DNA from: Humibacter albus DSM 18994
GTDB lineage: Bacteria > Actinomycetota > Actinomycetes > Actinomycetales > Microbacteriaceae
Assembly (NCBI RefSeq): GCF_000421825.1
Contig: NZ_ATXT01000011.1
Location: forward strand, 496,001-560,000
Direction: 5' to 3'
Length of the DNA stretch: 64,000 nucleotides
The translations under genes and the position numbers were made by a program. How positions within the stretch are numbered: position 1 is the first letter of the stretch; every line of letters starts with the position of its first letter. Of this stretch, positions 18,308 through 28,623 are shown piece after piece. The notes beneath the pieces are model-generated. The model saw nothing but the letters and a program-made list of their open reading frames with translations. It searched no databases and was not told the origin of the DNA.

Positions 18308-19699
18308 TCAATTCGGCCGCTTCGGGTTTCGAATACCGAGCGCCGACACGATCCCGCCGCACACGAGCATCCCGGCACTGACGAACAGAATGCGCTGCAG
18401 GCCCGCGCGATCGAGCGGTCCCGCGATCACCAGGCCAGCACATGCCACGGCGACGAGTCCCGCGATCCGCGCGACGGCGTTGTTGATCGCAGACCCGATG
18501 CCGGCGTGCTCGGGCGGAACGGCGCCGAGGATCGCCGCGGTCAGCGGCGCGACCGTGATCGCGAGTCCCAGGCCGAAGACCACGATGCCGGGCAGCAGCT
18601 GCCACCAGTAGTCCACCTGGGTGCCCATCGTGAGCATGAGCAGGTATCCGCCCGCCGCGAAGACGGGCCCCACCGCCATGAACAGCCGCGGCCCGACACG
18701 ACCCGACAAGGCGCCGAACCGGCTCGAGAGCGCGAGCATGACCACAGTCGAGGGGATCAGCGCCAGCCCGGCGAGCGTCGCGGGCCAGCCAGCGATCTCC
18801 TGCAGGTAGATGCCCACGATCAGCGTTCCCAACGACAGCGCGGCATAGATGAAGAGTGTGGCGAGGTTGCCGACGCCGAAGTTGCGGATGCGCAGCAGGC
18901 CGAATGGGAGCATCGGCCACGGAGTGCGGAGCTCGACGAGCGCGAACGCGCCGAGGCACAGGCATCCTGCGATGCCGATCCCCCAGACCAGCGGACTCCC
19001 CCAGCCCGCCTGACCCTGCTCGATCAGGGCGAACACGACCCCACCGAGTCCGAGGGCACCCAGGACGGCACCGAGGTAGTCCACATGCCCATGACCCGAC
19101 TCGTCGTGGAGCCGTACGCGCCAGAGGATGACTATGGTCACCGCGATCGGCAGCGGGTTGATGGCGAAGACCAGCCGCCACGACAGCGTGTCGACGAACA
19201 GGCCACCGAGGAGCGGCCCGGCGAGCATGGCGGCCGACGTCCACGCGGTCCAGCGGCCGATCGCCTGCGGCTGCTCCTCGGTGGTGAAGACCTGGATGAT
19301 GATGGCCAACGAGCTGGGCACGAGGAGCGCCCCGGCGATGCCCTGCACCGCGCGGAACATTACGAGCGAGATGCCGTCGGGCGCCAGTGCGCAGGCTATC
19401 GAGGCGATGCCGAAGCCGAACAGTCCGATCATCAGGATGCGCTTACGACCGAACGCGTCGGAGAGCGAGCCCGCCAGGAGGATGAGCGCGCCGAGCGTGA
19501 TGAGGTAGGCATCCACCACCCACTGCTGCAGCACGAGGCCGCCGCCGAGCTCCCGTTCGATGGCCGGGAGCGCCACGTTCACGACCGATCCGTCGAGGAA
19601 CGCGACCAGGGATGCCAGTATCGCCACGACGAGCACGGCCCGCTTCACGCTGTCCCCGCCGCCGGCGTCCCGGGTGCCGGTCACGCTCTCGCTCGTCAT
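18308..19699 (-). CDS. DHA2 family (EmrB/QacA-like) MFS drug transporter
   Basis: This protein of about 463 residues has a 14-helix MFS pattern. The DHA2 antiporter motifs are present: FLDGSVVNVALPAIERELG in helix 1, WVVDAYLITLGALILLAGSL with the GRK(R) motif A loop (SDAFGRKR), and the motif C-like GPLLGG. Such pumps export drugs or cationic compounds using the proton gradient. The start is ATG 19699, or ATG 19735 if the longer N-terminus is used. It is convergent with nothing and ends only about 50 bp upstream of the lacI-type gene's leader. No regulator is adjacent, and no substrate can be assigned. Confidence 0.9.
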   Translation of the reverse strand: MTSESVTGTRDAGGGDSVKRAVLVVAILASLVAFLDGSVVNVALPAIERELGGGLVLQQWVVDAYLITLGALILLAGSLSDAFGRKRILMIGLFGFGIASIACALAPDGISLVMFRAVQGIAGALLVPSSLAIIIQVFTTEEQPQAIGRWTAWTSAAMLAGPLLGGLFVDTLSWRLVFAINPLPIAVTIVILWRVRLHDESGHGHVDYLGAVLGALGLGGVVFALIEQGQAGWGSPLVWGIGIAGCLCLGAFALVELRTPWPMLPFGLLRIRNFGVGNLATLFIYAALSLGTLIVGIYLQEIAGWPATLAGLALIPSTVVMLALSSRFGALSGRVGPRLFMAVGPVFAAGGYLLMLTMGTQVDYWWQLLPGIVVFGLGLAITVAPLTAAILGAVPPEHAGIGSAINNAVARIAGLVAVACAGLVIAGPLDRAGLQRILFVSAGMLVCGGIVSALGIRNPKRPN

Positions 19700-19776
19700 T
19701 CGGTCAGTCAAGCACGCTGGGTCGAGGCGCGGCATGCCGAGGGATGACCTCGGTGGCAGAACGATGACTGCCTATC

Positions 19777-20964
19777 GTGGCAAGCGTGATTGTGCGCAGA
19801 AGACGACCGAGAGCGCCTCGGCGCGACACCGGTAGGCGGATGCGCCTGGTGGCGCTGGGCGCTGCCATCGCGGTGGCACTTCCCCTGGCCGCCGCCGCAC
19901 CCGCGCACGCCGACAACAACGACTACCCGAGCTGGGACGAGGTGCAGGCCGCGAAGAGCAACGCCGCAGCCGCTCAGGCCGAGTATCAGAAGATCTCCGC
20001 CCTGGTCTCACAGCTCCAAACCGCGGCGCAGAACGCGGCGGACCTCGAGCTCAAGAAGGAGTTCGAGTACACCCAGGCGAAGAACGCGCTGACCGACCAG
20101 ACCACGAAGCTCGACGCGATCAACGCCCAGGTGGCCGAGGCGCAGAAGTCGGCCGCGAAGGCCAAGACGCAGTACGGCAAGCTCGCATCACAGCTGTACA
20201 TCTCCGGTGGCGGCGACCTCACCGCCAAGCTCCTGCTCAGTGACAAGACGAAGGCCAAAGACCTTCTCGACCAACTCGGCGCCGCGAGCCAACTCACCAG
20301 TCACGTCGCGCAGTTGAAGGACTTCGCACAGCAGAAGCAGAACGTCGTCTCGTCGTTGCAGGGACAGGCCAAAGCTGCAGAAGACATCCGTACCACGCTT
20401 GAGCAGAACGCGGACTCGGCCTACCAGGCGGCACAGGCGGCGAAGGCAGCAGCGGACGCGTCACTGGCCACGCAGCAGAAGCAGAGCAAGGTGCTCTACG
20501 CGCAAGCGGCCGCGCTGAAGAACACGGCGGCGTCCACACAACAGCAGTACTACGCCGGCGTCGCCGCCGCGCAGGCGGCTCAGCAGAACGCCCCCAGCAG
20601 CGGTGGAAGCGACGGCGCCATCGACACGTCGGCCGGTTGCACCGGCGGCTGCACCCCCGGGGCCGCTCAGGCGTACGCCAGCAGCCGCCTCGGTGCGTAC
20701 GGCTGGGACGGCTCTCAGATGTCGTGCCTGATCGACCTGTGGAACATGGAGTCCGGATGGCGCTGGAACGCATACAACTCCTCCAGCGGGGCGTATGGCA
20801 TCCCCCAGGCTTGGCGAGCTTCCAAGCTGAGTACTGCCGGCGCGGACTGGCAGACGAACGGAGACACGCAGGTCAACTGGGGACTCGACTACATCTCCCG
20901 CAGCTATGGCACCCCGTGCGGCGCGTGGAACTTCGAGATGTCGCATGATCCGCACTGGTACTGA
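19777..20964 (+). CDS. Secreted coiled-coil protein with C-terminal lysozyme-like domain
   Basis: This 395-residue exported protein has an Arg-rich n-region and then a signal peptide (about residues 22-46, ending APAHA). A long coiled coil (about 55-270) is rich in Ala, Gln and Lys. After a Ser/Gly linker there is a C-terminal domain with LIDLWNMESGWRWNAYNSSS and GAYGIPQA. The E-S-G-W and G-x-Y-G-I-P-Q motifs are those of transglycosylase/lysozyme-like proteins; the Glu in NMESGW would be catalytic. The coiled coil resembles the regulatory N-domain of PcsB/RipC-type cell-wall hydrolases. It is probably a peptidoglycan-cleaving or cell-separation protein. The start is GTG 19777 or another GTG a few codons on. 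Confidence 0.82.
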   Translation: MASVIVRRRRPRAPRRDTGRRMRLVALGAAIAVALPLAAAAPAHADNNDYPSWDEVQAAKSNAAAAQAEYQKISALVSQLQTAAQNAADLELKKEFEYTQAKNALTDQTTKLDAINAQVAEAQKSAAKAKTQYGKLASQLYISGGGDLTAKLLLSDKTKAKDLLDQLGAASQLTSHVAQLKDFAQQKQNVVSSLQGQAKAAEDIRTTLEQNADSAYQAAQAAKAAADASLATQQKQSKVLYAQAAALKNTAASTQQQYYAGVAAAQAAQQNAPSSGGSDGAIDTSAGCTGGCTPGAAQAYASSRLGAYGWDGSQMSCLIDLWNMESGWRWNAYNSSSGAYGIPQAWRASKLSTAGADWQTNGDTQVNWGLDYISRSYGTPCGAWNFEMSHDPHWY

Positions 20965-21114
20965 CCGAACCGGCGCCGACCGTGCCAATCGACGAGCGGG
21001 CATCGATCCGACCGCCGTGGACTTGCGGGGCTCTCGCCGGGGCCCCTGCACCACGGTGTCATCCCCCTCGATCCGCGTGGGAATAGCAGCCGGCGGCGCG
21101 CCGCTATAGATGCA

Positions 21115-22128
21115 GTGAAACGCATAGGATTTCTCTCGTTCGGCCACTGGTCGGATGCCCCGGGCTCGCTCGTGCGCACCGCCTCCGATGCGCTCGTGCA
21201 GACCATCGAGCTCGCGGAGGCGGCCGAAGAGGTGGGCGTGCACGGCGCCTACGTGCGCGTGCACCACTTCGCCCCCCAGCTCGCCTCGCCGTTCCCCCTG
21301 CTGGCGGCGATCGGCGCGCGCACCTCCCGCATCGAGATCGGCACGGCCGTGATCGACATGCGATACGAGAATCCACTCGCGATGGCGGAGTCCGCCGCGG
21401 CCGCCGATCTGATCGCGGGCGGCCGACTTCAACTCGGCGTGAGCCGAGGCTCACCGGAGCCGGCCGACAAGGGCTATCAGGCGTTCGGCTTCGTGCCGCG
21501 CGACGACGAGACCGATGCAGACATGGCGCGCTCCCACACCGAGCTCTTCCGCGCCGCGATCGCCGGCGCCGGCGTCGTGTATTCGGATCCCGAGATGTCG
21601 GGCCGTCGCGTTCCGCTCGCTATCGAGCCTCGGTCGGAGACGTTGCCGGATCGCATCTGGTGGGGCGCCGGATCCCGCGCGACCGCGGTCTGGGCCGCCG
21701 AACAGGGGATGAATCTGATGAGCTCCACCCTGCTCACCGAAGACACCGGCGTTCCGCTCTCCGAGCTTCAGGCAGAGCAGGTGCGGCTGTTCCGCGAGAC
21801 GTGGACGAGGGCTGGACACGAACGCGAGCCTCGCGTCTCGGTCTCGCGGAGCATCCTGCCGATCATCGACGACGAGACGCGGCGCTATTTCGGTCTTCGC
21901 GCGCAGGCCGATGCCCATGACCAGGTGGGTCATATCGACGGCACCCTGGCGCGGTTCGGACGCAGCTACATCGGCGAGCCCGACGCCATCGCCGAGGAGC
22001 TCACGCAGGACGCCGCCGTGCACGAGGCCGACACCGTGCTCGTCACCGTGCCGAACCAGCTCGGCGTCGACTTCAACGCCCGCGTGCTGGAGTCCATCGT
22101 GCGCGACGTGGCGCCGGCGCTCGGCTGA
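21115..22128 (+). CDS. LLM class flavin-dependent oxidoreductase
   Basis: This 337-residue luciferase-like monooxygenase family protein begins at a GTG (VKRIGFLSFGHW). Typical blocks are the early ELAEAAEEVGVHGAYVRVHH, the flavin-contact loop GTAVIDMRYENPLAMAE, and GGRLQLGVSRGSPEP. These enzymes use reduced flavin to oxidise small substrates. The gene stands between the secreted lysozyme-like gene and a lipoprotein gene that starts 20 bp downstream on the same strand; no pathway partner is evident, so the substrate is unknown. Confidence 0.87.
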   Translation: MKRIGFLSFGHWSDAPGSLVRTASDALVQTIELAEAAEEVGVHGAYVRVHHFAPQLASPFPLLAAIGARTSRIEIGTAVIDMRYENPLAMAESAAAADLIAGGRLQLGVSRGSPEPADKGYQAFGFVPRDDETDADMARSHTELFRAAIAGAGVVYSDPEMSGRRVPLAIEPRSETLPDRIWWGAGSRATAVWAAEQGMNLMSSTLLTEDTGVPLSELQAEQVRLFRETWTRAGHEREPRVSVSRSILPIIDDETRRYFGLRAQADAHDQVGHIDGTLARFGRSYIGEPDAIAEELTQDAAVHEADTVLVTVPNQLGVDFNARVLESIVRDVAPALG

Positions 22129-22147
22129 CGGCCGATAGCCTGACGGA

Positions 22148-22711
22148 ATGCGTCGGCGTCGTTCTCGTACCGTGCGGATGCTCGTGGTGGCAGGGGCGAG
22201 CATGCTCGCCCTGACTGCCCTCACGGCGTGCACATCGGCGGTGGCACCCCCTGCCACGCGCTCCGCATCGGCCACCGCATCGGCGACCCCCACCCGGACT
22301 CCGACGCCCACTCCGACTGCGACCACTGTCGCCTTTTCGGCCCTCGCCGTCGGAGACTGCCTGCAGGACCCTGCGGGCTCGGATGAGCTCGAAGACATCA
22401 CGTACACCGTCGTCTCCTGCGCGCTCCCGCACGGAGCGGAAGTATTCGCCCTGCCCTCGCTGGGCGACGGCGCCTATCCCGGACCTGAGGGCACCTTCGC
22501 GGCCGCCGACGACCTCTGCACGAACGCGTTCACGAGTTACGTCGGCGTGAGCGTGTACGACACATCACTGAACTTCAGCGACTTCACGCCGAGCGAAGGG
22601 GACTGGAACGCCGGCCACCGGCAGGCCGCCTGCGTCATCTTCTCGACCCAGGGACGCCTCGTCGGCAGTGTGAAGGGGATCGGCGGCGCGAGCGCGCAGA
22701 CCGTGCCTTGA
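22148..22711 (+). CDS. Lipoprotein with septum-formation-like domain
   Basis: This 187-residue exported protein has a basic n-region and a lipobox (LTALTAC, Cys28). A Thr/Pro-rich linker follows (residues about 40-60, TPTRTPTPTPT). A small domain comes next with AVGDCLQD, VVSCALPHGAEVFA and CTNAF. The pattern of a GDC motif followed by V-x-C-x-x-P-H and a later C is that of the septum-formation/DUF4190-associated domain found in many actinobacterial lipoproteins. Its cellular role is not known. It starts 20 bp after the LLM gene. A repeat cluster follows its stop. Confidence 0.75.
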   Translation: MRRRRSRTVRMLVVAGASMLALTALTACTSAVAPPATRSASATASATPTRTPTPTPTATTVAFSALAVGDCLQDPAGSDELEDITYTVVSCALPHGAEVFALPSLGDGAYPGPEGTFAAADDLCTNAFTSYVGVSVYDTSLNFSDFTPSEGDWNAGHRQAACVIFSTQGRLVGSVKGIGGASAQTVP

Positions 22712-22800
22712 CCCTGGTAGGAGTCCTACCCACCTGCGTTCCGTGCTCGACCTCTCGAGCCCGCCACCCCACCCGCCTCGCCGACTTCACCGAGCCCGCA

Positions 22801-22951
22801 CGTTGTTGTCGAGCCACCCGCCTGTTCGCGCGAATAGAGGGGTGGCCCGACGACAAGCCGGTGGCTCAGCGGCGAGGAGGCGGCCCGACGACAAGCGGGC
22901 GGCTCAGCGGCGAGGAGGCGGCCCGACAACAAAGCGTCGGCCGAGCAACGG
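22801..22951. repeat. Imperfect 38-bp tandem repeats with an inverted partial copy
   Basis: About three copies of a 38-bp unit run head to tail at 22832-22872 (degenerate), 22873-22910 and 22911-22951. The core is GCGGCCCGACGACAAGCG followed by GGCTCAGCGG. Upstream, at about 22801-22823, lies GTTGTCGAGCCACCCGCC, which is close to the reverse complement of the repeat core. The transcript could therefore fold between the inverted copy and a tandem unit. The cluster fills the 288-bp space between the convergent ends of the lipoprotein gene and kbl. It may act as a terminator or be a REP-like element. No gene is seen in this space. Confidence 0.65.
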
Positions 22952-22999
22952 CAGGGGCTCGAAGCCGGTGCCGGGTGCGGTCGTGGGTGGTGATGCGCG

Positions 23000-24187
23000 T
23001 CAGTCGTTGCCGACTGCGTCCCGCGCCTGCACGAATGCGTCCACGCACCGCCTGATCTGCTCCGGCGTGTGGGCCGCCGACAGCTGCACCCTGATGCGGG
23101 CGAGGCCTCGCGGCACGACCGGAAAGCTGAACGCCGTCACGTAGACGCCGCGTCGTTGCATCTCGTCGGCGATGCGCGCGGTCATCGCCGCGTCTCCGAA
23201 CATCACCGGCACGATCGGATGCTCCCCGGGCAGCAGCTCGAACCCCGCAGCCGTCATCAGTGACCGGAACAGCGCCGCATTCGAGCGCAGACGCATTCGC
23301 AGTTCCGCGGACCCCTCGAGCAGGTCGAGCGCGGTGAGCGTTCCGGCGACGATCGACGGCGCCAGGGTGTTCGAGAACAGGTACGGCCGGGCCCGCTGCC
23401 GCAGCAGGTCGACGATCTCGCGATGCGAGGAGACGTAGCCACCGGATGCCCCGCCAAGCGCCTTGCCGAACGTGCCCGTGTAGATGTCGACCCGGCCCTC
23501 AACGCCGCAGTACTCCGGCGTTCCCCGCCCGTGCTCGCCCACGAAACCCACCGCGTGCGAGTCGTCGACGAACACCAGCGCGTCATACCGGTCGGCAAGA
23601 TCGCAGATCTCCCGCAACGGCGCGAGATACCCGTCCATCGAGAACACGCCGTCGGTCACGATCACCCGAAAGCGCGCGTCGGCGCATGCCTGCAGCTGAG
23701 TCTCGAGGTCCGCCATGTCGCGGTTCGCGTAGCGCAGCCTGCGTGCCTTGCTCAGGCGGATGCCGTCGATGATCGACGCGTGGTTCAGTGCGTCGGAGAT
23801 GATCGCATCCTGCTCGCGAAACAGTGTCTCGAAGACGCCGCCGTTCGCATCGAAGCACGAGGAGAAGAGAATCGTCGCCTCGGTGCCCAGGAACTCCGAC
23901 ACGCGCCGCTCGAGCTCCAGGTGCTGTTCCTGGGTGCCGCAGATGAACCGCACGCTCGCCATGCCGTAGCCCCAGCTATCGAGCGCAGCGCGAGCGGCCG
24001 CGACCAGACGGGGGTCGTCGGCCAGTCCCAGATAGTTGTTGGCGCAGAAATTCAGCACCTCGTCGCCGTCGGCGACGATCTGCGCGCTCTGCGGTCCGCG
24101 GATGCCACGCTCTCGCTTGGTCAGTCCCGCCCGCTCGATCTCGGCGAGCTCGGCCGCCGCGAAGCCGCGATAACCCGTGTACGTCAT
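23000..24187 (-). CDS. kbl: Glycine C-acetyltransferase (2-amino-3-ketobutyrate CoA ligase)
   Basis: This 395-residue PLP enzyme converts 2-amino-3-ketobutyrate plus CoA to glycine and acetyl-CoA, the second step of threonine breakdown by the Tdh route. Features include [28 protein letters not shown], the PLP-contact [17 protein letters not shown] and the Lys-bearing [13 protein letters not shown]. The length and motifs are those of Kbl rather than of the related KAS/BioF enzymes, and the tdh neighbour confirms it. The ATG at 24187 overlaps the tdh stop by 4 bp (ATGA). Confidence 0.96.
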   Translation of the reverse strand: MTYTGYRGFAAAELAEIERAGLTKRERGIRGPQSAQIVADGDEVLNFCANNYLGLADDPRLVAAARAALDSWGYGMASVRFICGTQEQHLELERRVSEFLGTEATILFSSCFDANGGVFETLFREQDAIISDALNHASIIDGIRLSKARRLRYANRDMADLETQLQACADARFRVIVTDGVFSMDGYLAPLREICDLADRYDALVFVDDSHAVGFVGEHGRGTPEYCGVEGRVDIYTGTFGKALGGASGGYVSSHREIVDLLRQRARPYLFSNTLAPSIVAGTLTALDLLEGSAELRMRLRSNAALFRSLMTAAGFELLPGEHPIVPVMFGDAAMTARIADEMQRRGVYVTAFSFPVVPRGLARIRVQLSAAHTPEQIRRCVDAFVQARDAVGND

Positions 24188-25227
24188 AGCTGCGTCCAAT
24201 CCAGGATGACTTTGCCTGTTCCGCCCGCGGCCGCGGCCGCGAAGCCCTGTTCCCAGTCCCGTGCGGCGAAGCACTGCGCGATGATCGACGCGATCGCCTG
24301 CCGGAGCACCGCGCTGGTCTGCAGCATGGCGCCCATCGCGTTCCACGTCTCGAACATCTCCCTGCCGTAGATGCCCTTCAACGTGATCATGTGCGTGACG
24401 ACCTTGCCCCAGTCGATAGCGAAGGGCGCCGACGGGAGGCCGAGCATGGCGATGCGCCCGCCATGGTTGAGATTCTCGATCATCTGCGGAAGCGCGGTCG
24501 GCGAACCGCTCATCTCGAATCCCACGTCGAATCCTTCGCGCATGCCGAGGGCATGCTGTGCCTCGACGATCGGCGTCGTCGACACGTCGACAGCGTGATC
24601 GGCACCCATCTGCAACGCCAGTTGCAGGCGGGGAGCGCTGACATCCGTGCCGACGATGAAGCGCGCTCCCACGTGCCGGGCGACGGCGATCGCCATCAGG
24701 CCGATCGGACCGCAGCCCGTGACGAGCACGTCCTCCCCCACGACGGGGAACGCGAGCGCGGTGTGCACGGCGTTGCCGAGCGGGTCGAAGATGGCGCCGA
24801 CCTCGGGCTCGATCGACTCGTGGTGCACCCACACGTTGCTCGCCGGCAGCGTCAGGTATTCGGCGAACGCACCATCGCGCTGCACCCCGACGCCCTGCGT
24901 ACGAATGCACATCTGCCGGCGGCCGGCACGGCAGTTGCGGCAGGTGCCGCACACGATATGCCCCTCGCCGGAGACCTGGTCACCGACCGCGACGTCGTGC
25001 ACGAGGGGCCCCACCTCGACCACCTCGCCGTAGAACTCGTGGCCGGGCACGAGTGGTGCAGCCACGGCCGATGCCGCCCAGTCGTCCCAGCGCAGAATGT
25101 GCAGGTCGGTGCCGCAGATGCCGGTGCGCAGCACCCGGATCGTGACATCCTCCGGTCCCGTCACCGGGTCCGGCCGCTCGACGAGCTCCAAGCCTGGACC
25201 GGGAGCGGGTTTGAACAGTGCCCTCAT
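24184..25227 (-). CDS. tdh: L-threonine 3-dehydrogenase
   Basis: This 347-residue zinc-dependent medium-chain dehydrogenase oxidises L-threonine to 2-amino-3-ketobutyrate with NAD. The catalytic-zinc motif is GICGTDLHI with [12 protein letters not shown]. The structural zinc loop has four Cys in [15 protein letters not shown]. The nucleotide-binding glycines are in [15 protein letters not shown]. It is the first gene of the tdh-kbl pair and is coupled to kbl by a 4-bp overlap. The 144-bp space upstream should hold its promoter, shared back to back with the MMPL gene. Confidence 0.96.
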   Translation of the reverse strand: MRALFKPAPGPGLELVERPDPVTGPEDVTIRVLRTGICGTDLHILRWDDWAASAVAAPLVPGHEFYGEVVEVGPLVHDVAVGDQVSGEGHIVCGTCRNCRAGRRQMCIRTQGVGVQRDGAFAEYLTLPASNVWVHHESIEPEVGAIFDPLGNAVHTALAFPVVGEDVLVTGCGPIGLMAIAVARHVGARFIVGTDVSAPRLQLALQMGADHAVDVSTTPIVEAQHALGMREGFDVGFEMSGSPTALPQMIENLNHGGRIAMLGLPSAPFAIDWGKVVTHMITLKGIYGREMFETWNAMGAMLQTSAVLRQAIASIIAQCFAARDWEQGFAAAAAGGTGKVILDWTQL

Positions 25228-25371
25228 GAGCCACCCTTCTCCAATTCGAGGAGACGACCGGCATGTGGCGCCATCGCCTCCCCGATCACGATAATGCGCC
25301 GCGGACCGCTCGTCCGGCGTCGATCGGCGATTGGTTCGCCGGCGATCTGGTCTCCGCGGAAGAATGGCCGA

Positions 25372-27507
25372 ATGCCCCGCTGGTTGAGAGTCGTACTGCC
25401 CGCCGTCCTGATCCTGGTCTGGCTGACGCTCGCCGGAGTGGGCGGACCGTTCTTCGGGCGCGTCTCCGAGGTGTCGAGCAACGATCAGGCCAGCTATCTT
25501 CCGGCCAGCGCGGACGCCACTCAGGTCGCCGACCTGCAGGCGAAGTTCAGCGGAAGCGATTCCGTGCCGGCGATCGTGGTCTACGCGCGCTCATCGGGCC
25601 TGTCCAAGGCGGACCTCGCCGCCATCTCGGACGACACGAAGAAGATCGCCGACCTGCCCGGCGTGAAGGGAGACGTGTCGCCCGCCGTCACGTCGAAGGA
25701 CGGCAAGGCGGCCGAAGTCTTCGTGCCGTTCGCGGACGACTCGAACCTCGACGCCCACGTGGCGGGACTGCGGGGCCACCTCGACTCGAGCACGCCCGAT
25801 GGCGTGCGAGCCTACGTGACCGGACCGGGCGGGTTCACCGCGGACCTGGTCGCCGCGTTCGGGGGAATCGACGGCATTCTTCTCGCCGTCGCGCTGGCGG
25901 CCGTGTTCGTCATCCTCGTCATCGTGTACCGATCACCGCTGCTGCCGGTTCTCGTTCTAGCCACATCGATGTTCGCCCTCTGCGTCGCCCTGCTCGTGGT
26001 CTGGTGGCTGGCCAAGTGGGGCGTGGTGCAGCTCAGCGGCCAGGTACAGGGCATCCTGTTCATCCTCGTGATCGGCGCGGCCACCGACTATTCGCTGCTC
26101 TACGTCTCCCGATACCGCGAAGCGCTGCGGGATGAGCGCAGCAGGTGGAGTGCCACGTGGGCCGCCCTCCGCGGCGCGTTCGGGCCTATCGTCGCCTCGG
26201 CCGGCACCGTCATCGTCGGCCTGCTCTGCCTGCTGTTCAGCGATCTCAACTCGAACAAGGCGCTCGGCCCCGTGGCATCCATCGGCATCGTGTTCGCATT
26301 CCTGTCCGCCATGACGCTTCTGCCGTCATTGCTCCTCGCGTTCGGACGTGCGGCATTCTGGCCGGTGCGGCCGAAGCTCGGGTCGGAGCATGCGCAGGTG
26401 GTCGGACCGGACGCGCATGGCTTCTGGGCGCGTGTGGCCGGCTGGATCCGCGGGGCTCCGCGCATCATCTGGATCGTGTGCACGCTCGCGCTGCTGGCCG
26501 GCGCCACCGGTGTGCTCCAGCTGAAGGCCGACGGCATGCCGCAGAGCGATCTCGTGCTCGCGCATTCCGACGCACGTGAGGGCCAGAACGTACTCGCCGA
26601 GCACTTTCCGGGCGGCTCGGGCAGCCCGGCCCTGGTGGTCGGCCCGAAGTCCGAGCTTCAGGGCATGGCCGACCTCCTGTTGGCTCACGATGGAGTCTCG
26701 TCGGTGTCCGTCGTTGCGAAGGGCTCCCCCAGCGGAAGCGCCTCCGTGACGAAAGACGGCGTGCAACCGCTGATTCCGAGAAGTCCAGCGCCCGAGCCGA
26801 CGGTGGTGAACGACGACGTGATGCTGCAGGCCACGCTCACGCATGCCGCGGACTCGGATGCCGCCGAATCGACCGTCCGCTCGTTGCGGCATGATCTGAC
26901 CCGGCTCGACGACGGCATCCTGGTGGGCGGCGTCACCGCGGTCTCCATCGACTCGAACGACGCGTCGATTCACGATCGCAACATGATCATTCCGATCGTG
27001 CTTGTCGTGATCCTCGTGATCCTGATGCTGCTGTTGCGGGCGGTCTTGGCACCGGTGCTGCTCGTTCTCTCCGTCGTCGTCTCGTTCGCGGCCTCACTCG
27101 GTGTCTCGGCATACGTCTTCAACGGCATCTTCCGCTTCCCCGGCGCCGATCCCGCAGTGCCGCTGTATGGATTCGTCTTCCTCGTGGCGCTGGGAATCGA
27201 CTACAACATCTTCTTGATGACCCGTGTTCGCGAGGAGACCATCCTGCACGGAACGAGGCAAGGCATCCTGCGTGGGCTCGCCGTCACCGGCGGAGTGATC
27301 ACGTCGGCCGGGCTCGTTCTGGCTTCGACGTTCGCGGCACTCGGGGTCATCCCGATCCTGTTCCTGGCACAGATCGCCTTCATCGTCGCATTCGGCGTGC
27401 TCGTCGACACGCTGATCGTGCGATCGCTGCTCGTCCCGGCGGTCTCCTATGACATCGGGCGCGCAATCTGGTGGCCGTCGAAACTCGGGCGGAAGGGCAC
27501 TCGATGA
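25372..27507 (+). CDS. MMPL/RND family membrane transport protein
   Basis: This 711-residue protein has the 2 x 6 helix MMPL pattern. An N-terminal helix ([20 protein letters not shown]) is followed by an extracytoplasmic domain and helices 2-6 with the [18 protein letters not shown] motif. A second extracytoplasmic domain and helices 8-12 follow, with [17 protein letters not shown]. The Asp-Tyr pairs in helices 4 and 10 are the proton-relay residues of the family. Actinobacterial members export lipids or small molecules. The start is ATG 25372; the much longer upstream frame is antisense to tdh and rejected. It is convergent, with 21 bp spacing, to the secreted-protein operon. There is no lipid-synthesis gene nearby to suggest a substrate. 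Confidence 0.92.
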   Translation: MPRWLRVVLPAVLILVWLTLAGVGGPFFGRVSEVSSNDQASYLPASADATQVADLQAKFSGSDSVPAIVVYARSSGLSKADLAAISDDTKKIADLPGVKGDVSPAVTSKDGKAAEVFVPFADDSNLDAHVAGLRGHLDSSTPDGVRAYVTGPGGFTADLVAAFGGIDGILLAVALAAVFVILVIVYRSPLLPVLVLATSMFALCVALLVVWWLAKWGVVQLSGQVQGILFILVIGAATDYSLLYVSRYREALRDERSRWSATWAALRGAFGPIVASAGTVIVGLLCLLFSDLNSNKALGPVASIGIVFAFLSAMTLLPSLLLAFGRAAFWPVRPKLGSEHAQVVGPDAHGFWARVAGWIRGAPRIIWIVCTLALLAGATGVLQLKADGMPQSDLVLAHSDAREGQNVLAEHFPGGSGSPALVVGPKSELQGMADLLLAHDGVSSVSVVAKGSPSGSASVTKDGVQPLIPRSPAPEPTVVNDDVMLQATLTHAADSDAAESTVRSLRHDLTRLDDGILVGGVTAVSIDSNDASIHDRNMIIPIVLVVILVILMLLLRAVLAPVLLVLSVVVSFAASLGVSAYVFNGIFRFPGADPAVPLYGFVFLVALGIDYNIFLMTRVREETILHGTRQGILRGLAVTGGVITSAGLVLASTFAALGVIPILFLAQIAFIVAFGVLVDTLIVRSLLVPAVSYDIGRAIWWPSKLGRKGTR

Positions 27508-27528
27508 CCACCGGTGCGGCACGCGATC

Positions 27529-28623
27529 CTACGAGGTCGGTGGTGTCGATGGGGGCGGGTTCTTCGACAGGTCGATCGGCCTCTTCTGCGTACGCGGTGT
27601 CCAGCAGAAGCCGGCCTTGCTGCCGTCGACCTGGCCCGGGCAGGTACCCGTGGGAGGCGCCGGCGTCGTGAAGGTGACCTCCGGAAGCGTCCACGTCTCG
27701 TTGCCGAGCACGATGTGCAGATTGCCGGTGAGTTGCCACGCCGGGATCTCCGCTTCGATCCAGCCGGAGTAGTCCGGAGGCACATAGACGAAGTTCTCGA
27801 TCTCGGAAGAGTTGCTTGTGCCCCATTCATGGTCGAAAGTGACCTTCACCTCGACCTTGATCACGTCTTGGACTTCGATATCGACCGGGGAGTACGAGCC
27901 ACCGACTTCCATCGTCGTGCCGTTGTCCCATTCCTGTGCCCAGGTGTGCTTGCTGTTCTCCTCTGTGTAGTTGTACTGGACATCGCCGACCGTCACGTAC
28001 GGCATCATGGTCGTCGTCAGTGTCGGCTTCGGGTCGAACGTGCAACTCACGTTGGCGTTCCCGAGCTGACAGAGCTTGTTCACCAGTTCGAGCTGTTGTT
28101 GCTTGTCGGTCACCACCTTGGTCTGCTTGGTCGCATCGGTCACGTCCGCGCCGTGCGCATCGTGGCTGCAGGTCCACGCCGCGTCGTCACTGACGCAGCC
28201 GAAGGAGGTCTCATGTGATGGCCAGCCCTTGCCGTTCTGATACGCCGAGACGTGCACGGCCGGACCGCCGGCCCCGATCGTGTAGTCGATCGTGGTGCTG
28301 CTCGGAGTGACCTGCCCCGCGGGGCCGTTGTAGTTGACCGCGAGCTGGAAGTAGATGATCTGCCCGGGTTGGATGGTCTGGCCCGGATAGGGGAACTCGT
28401 CGCCGAACGTATGGCTCCAGCCCTGGTCCTGATTCCCCGCCTTGTCGGTCGCGACCCGCACCTGCGTGGTGATCAACGGCTGATCGGTCAGGTTCCGCAC
28501 GCTGAACCTATCGGGGCTGGTGGTTTGCGCGGCTGCCGCCGGACCGTGCGGCACGGCCAGCATCGCTCCCGCCAGCACGAGCGCTCCTACGGCCGCCCAG
28601 ACTCGTCCGCTCAGAATCGTCAC
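27529..28623 (-). CDS. Secreted beta-rich protein with ETX/aerolysin-like C-terminal pattern (third gene of operon)
   Basis: This 364-residue exported protein of unknown function starts at GTG 28623, overlapping the lipoprotein stop by 4 bp. A signal peptide ends near residue 32 (PHGPAAAA). Residues about 36-165 form a beta-rich domain (FSVRNLTDQPLITTQVRV, IQPGQIIYFQLAVNY) with a Cys pair. From about 175 it matches the upstream lipoprotein: DKQQQLELVNKLC, NVSCTFDP, then an alternating polar/hydrophobic stretch (VIKVEVKVTFDHEWGTSNSSE) and VPPDYSGWIEAEIP-x4-TGNLHI. The last pattern resembles the membrane-inserting beta-hairpin region of ETX/MTX2 and aerolysin proteins; this is my inference. The C-terminus is Pro/Ser-rich. 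Confidence 0.75.
   Translation of the reverse strand: MTILSGRVWAAVGALVLAGAMLAVPHGPAAAAQTTSPDRFSVRNLTDQPLITTQVRVATDKAGNQDQGWSHTFGDEFPYPGQTIQPGQIIYFQLAVNYNGPAGQVTPSSTTIDYTIGAGGPAVHVSAYQNGKGWPSHETSFGCVSDDAAWTCSHDAHGADVTDATKQTKVVTDKQQQLELVNKLCQLGNANVSCTFDPKPTLTTTMMPYVTVGDVQYNYTEENSKHTWAQEWDNGTTMEVGGSYSPVDIEVQDVIKVEVKVTFDHEWGTSNSSEIENFVYVPPDYSGWIEAEIPAWQLTGNLHIVLGNETWTLPEVTFTTPAPPTGTCPGQVDGSKAGFCWTPRTQKRPIDLSKNPPPSTPPTS

Noticed and set aside
22712-22999. A CRISPR-like array in the repeat region
   Set aside because: The units are adjacent with no unique spacers, only about three copies exist, and no cas genes are nearby.
24391-25371. Long upstream extension of the MMPL frame
   Set aside because: It is antisense to tdh. 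The MMPL protein begins cleanly with its first membrane helix at ATG 25372.
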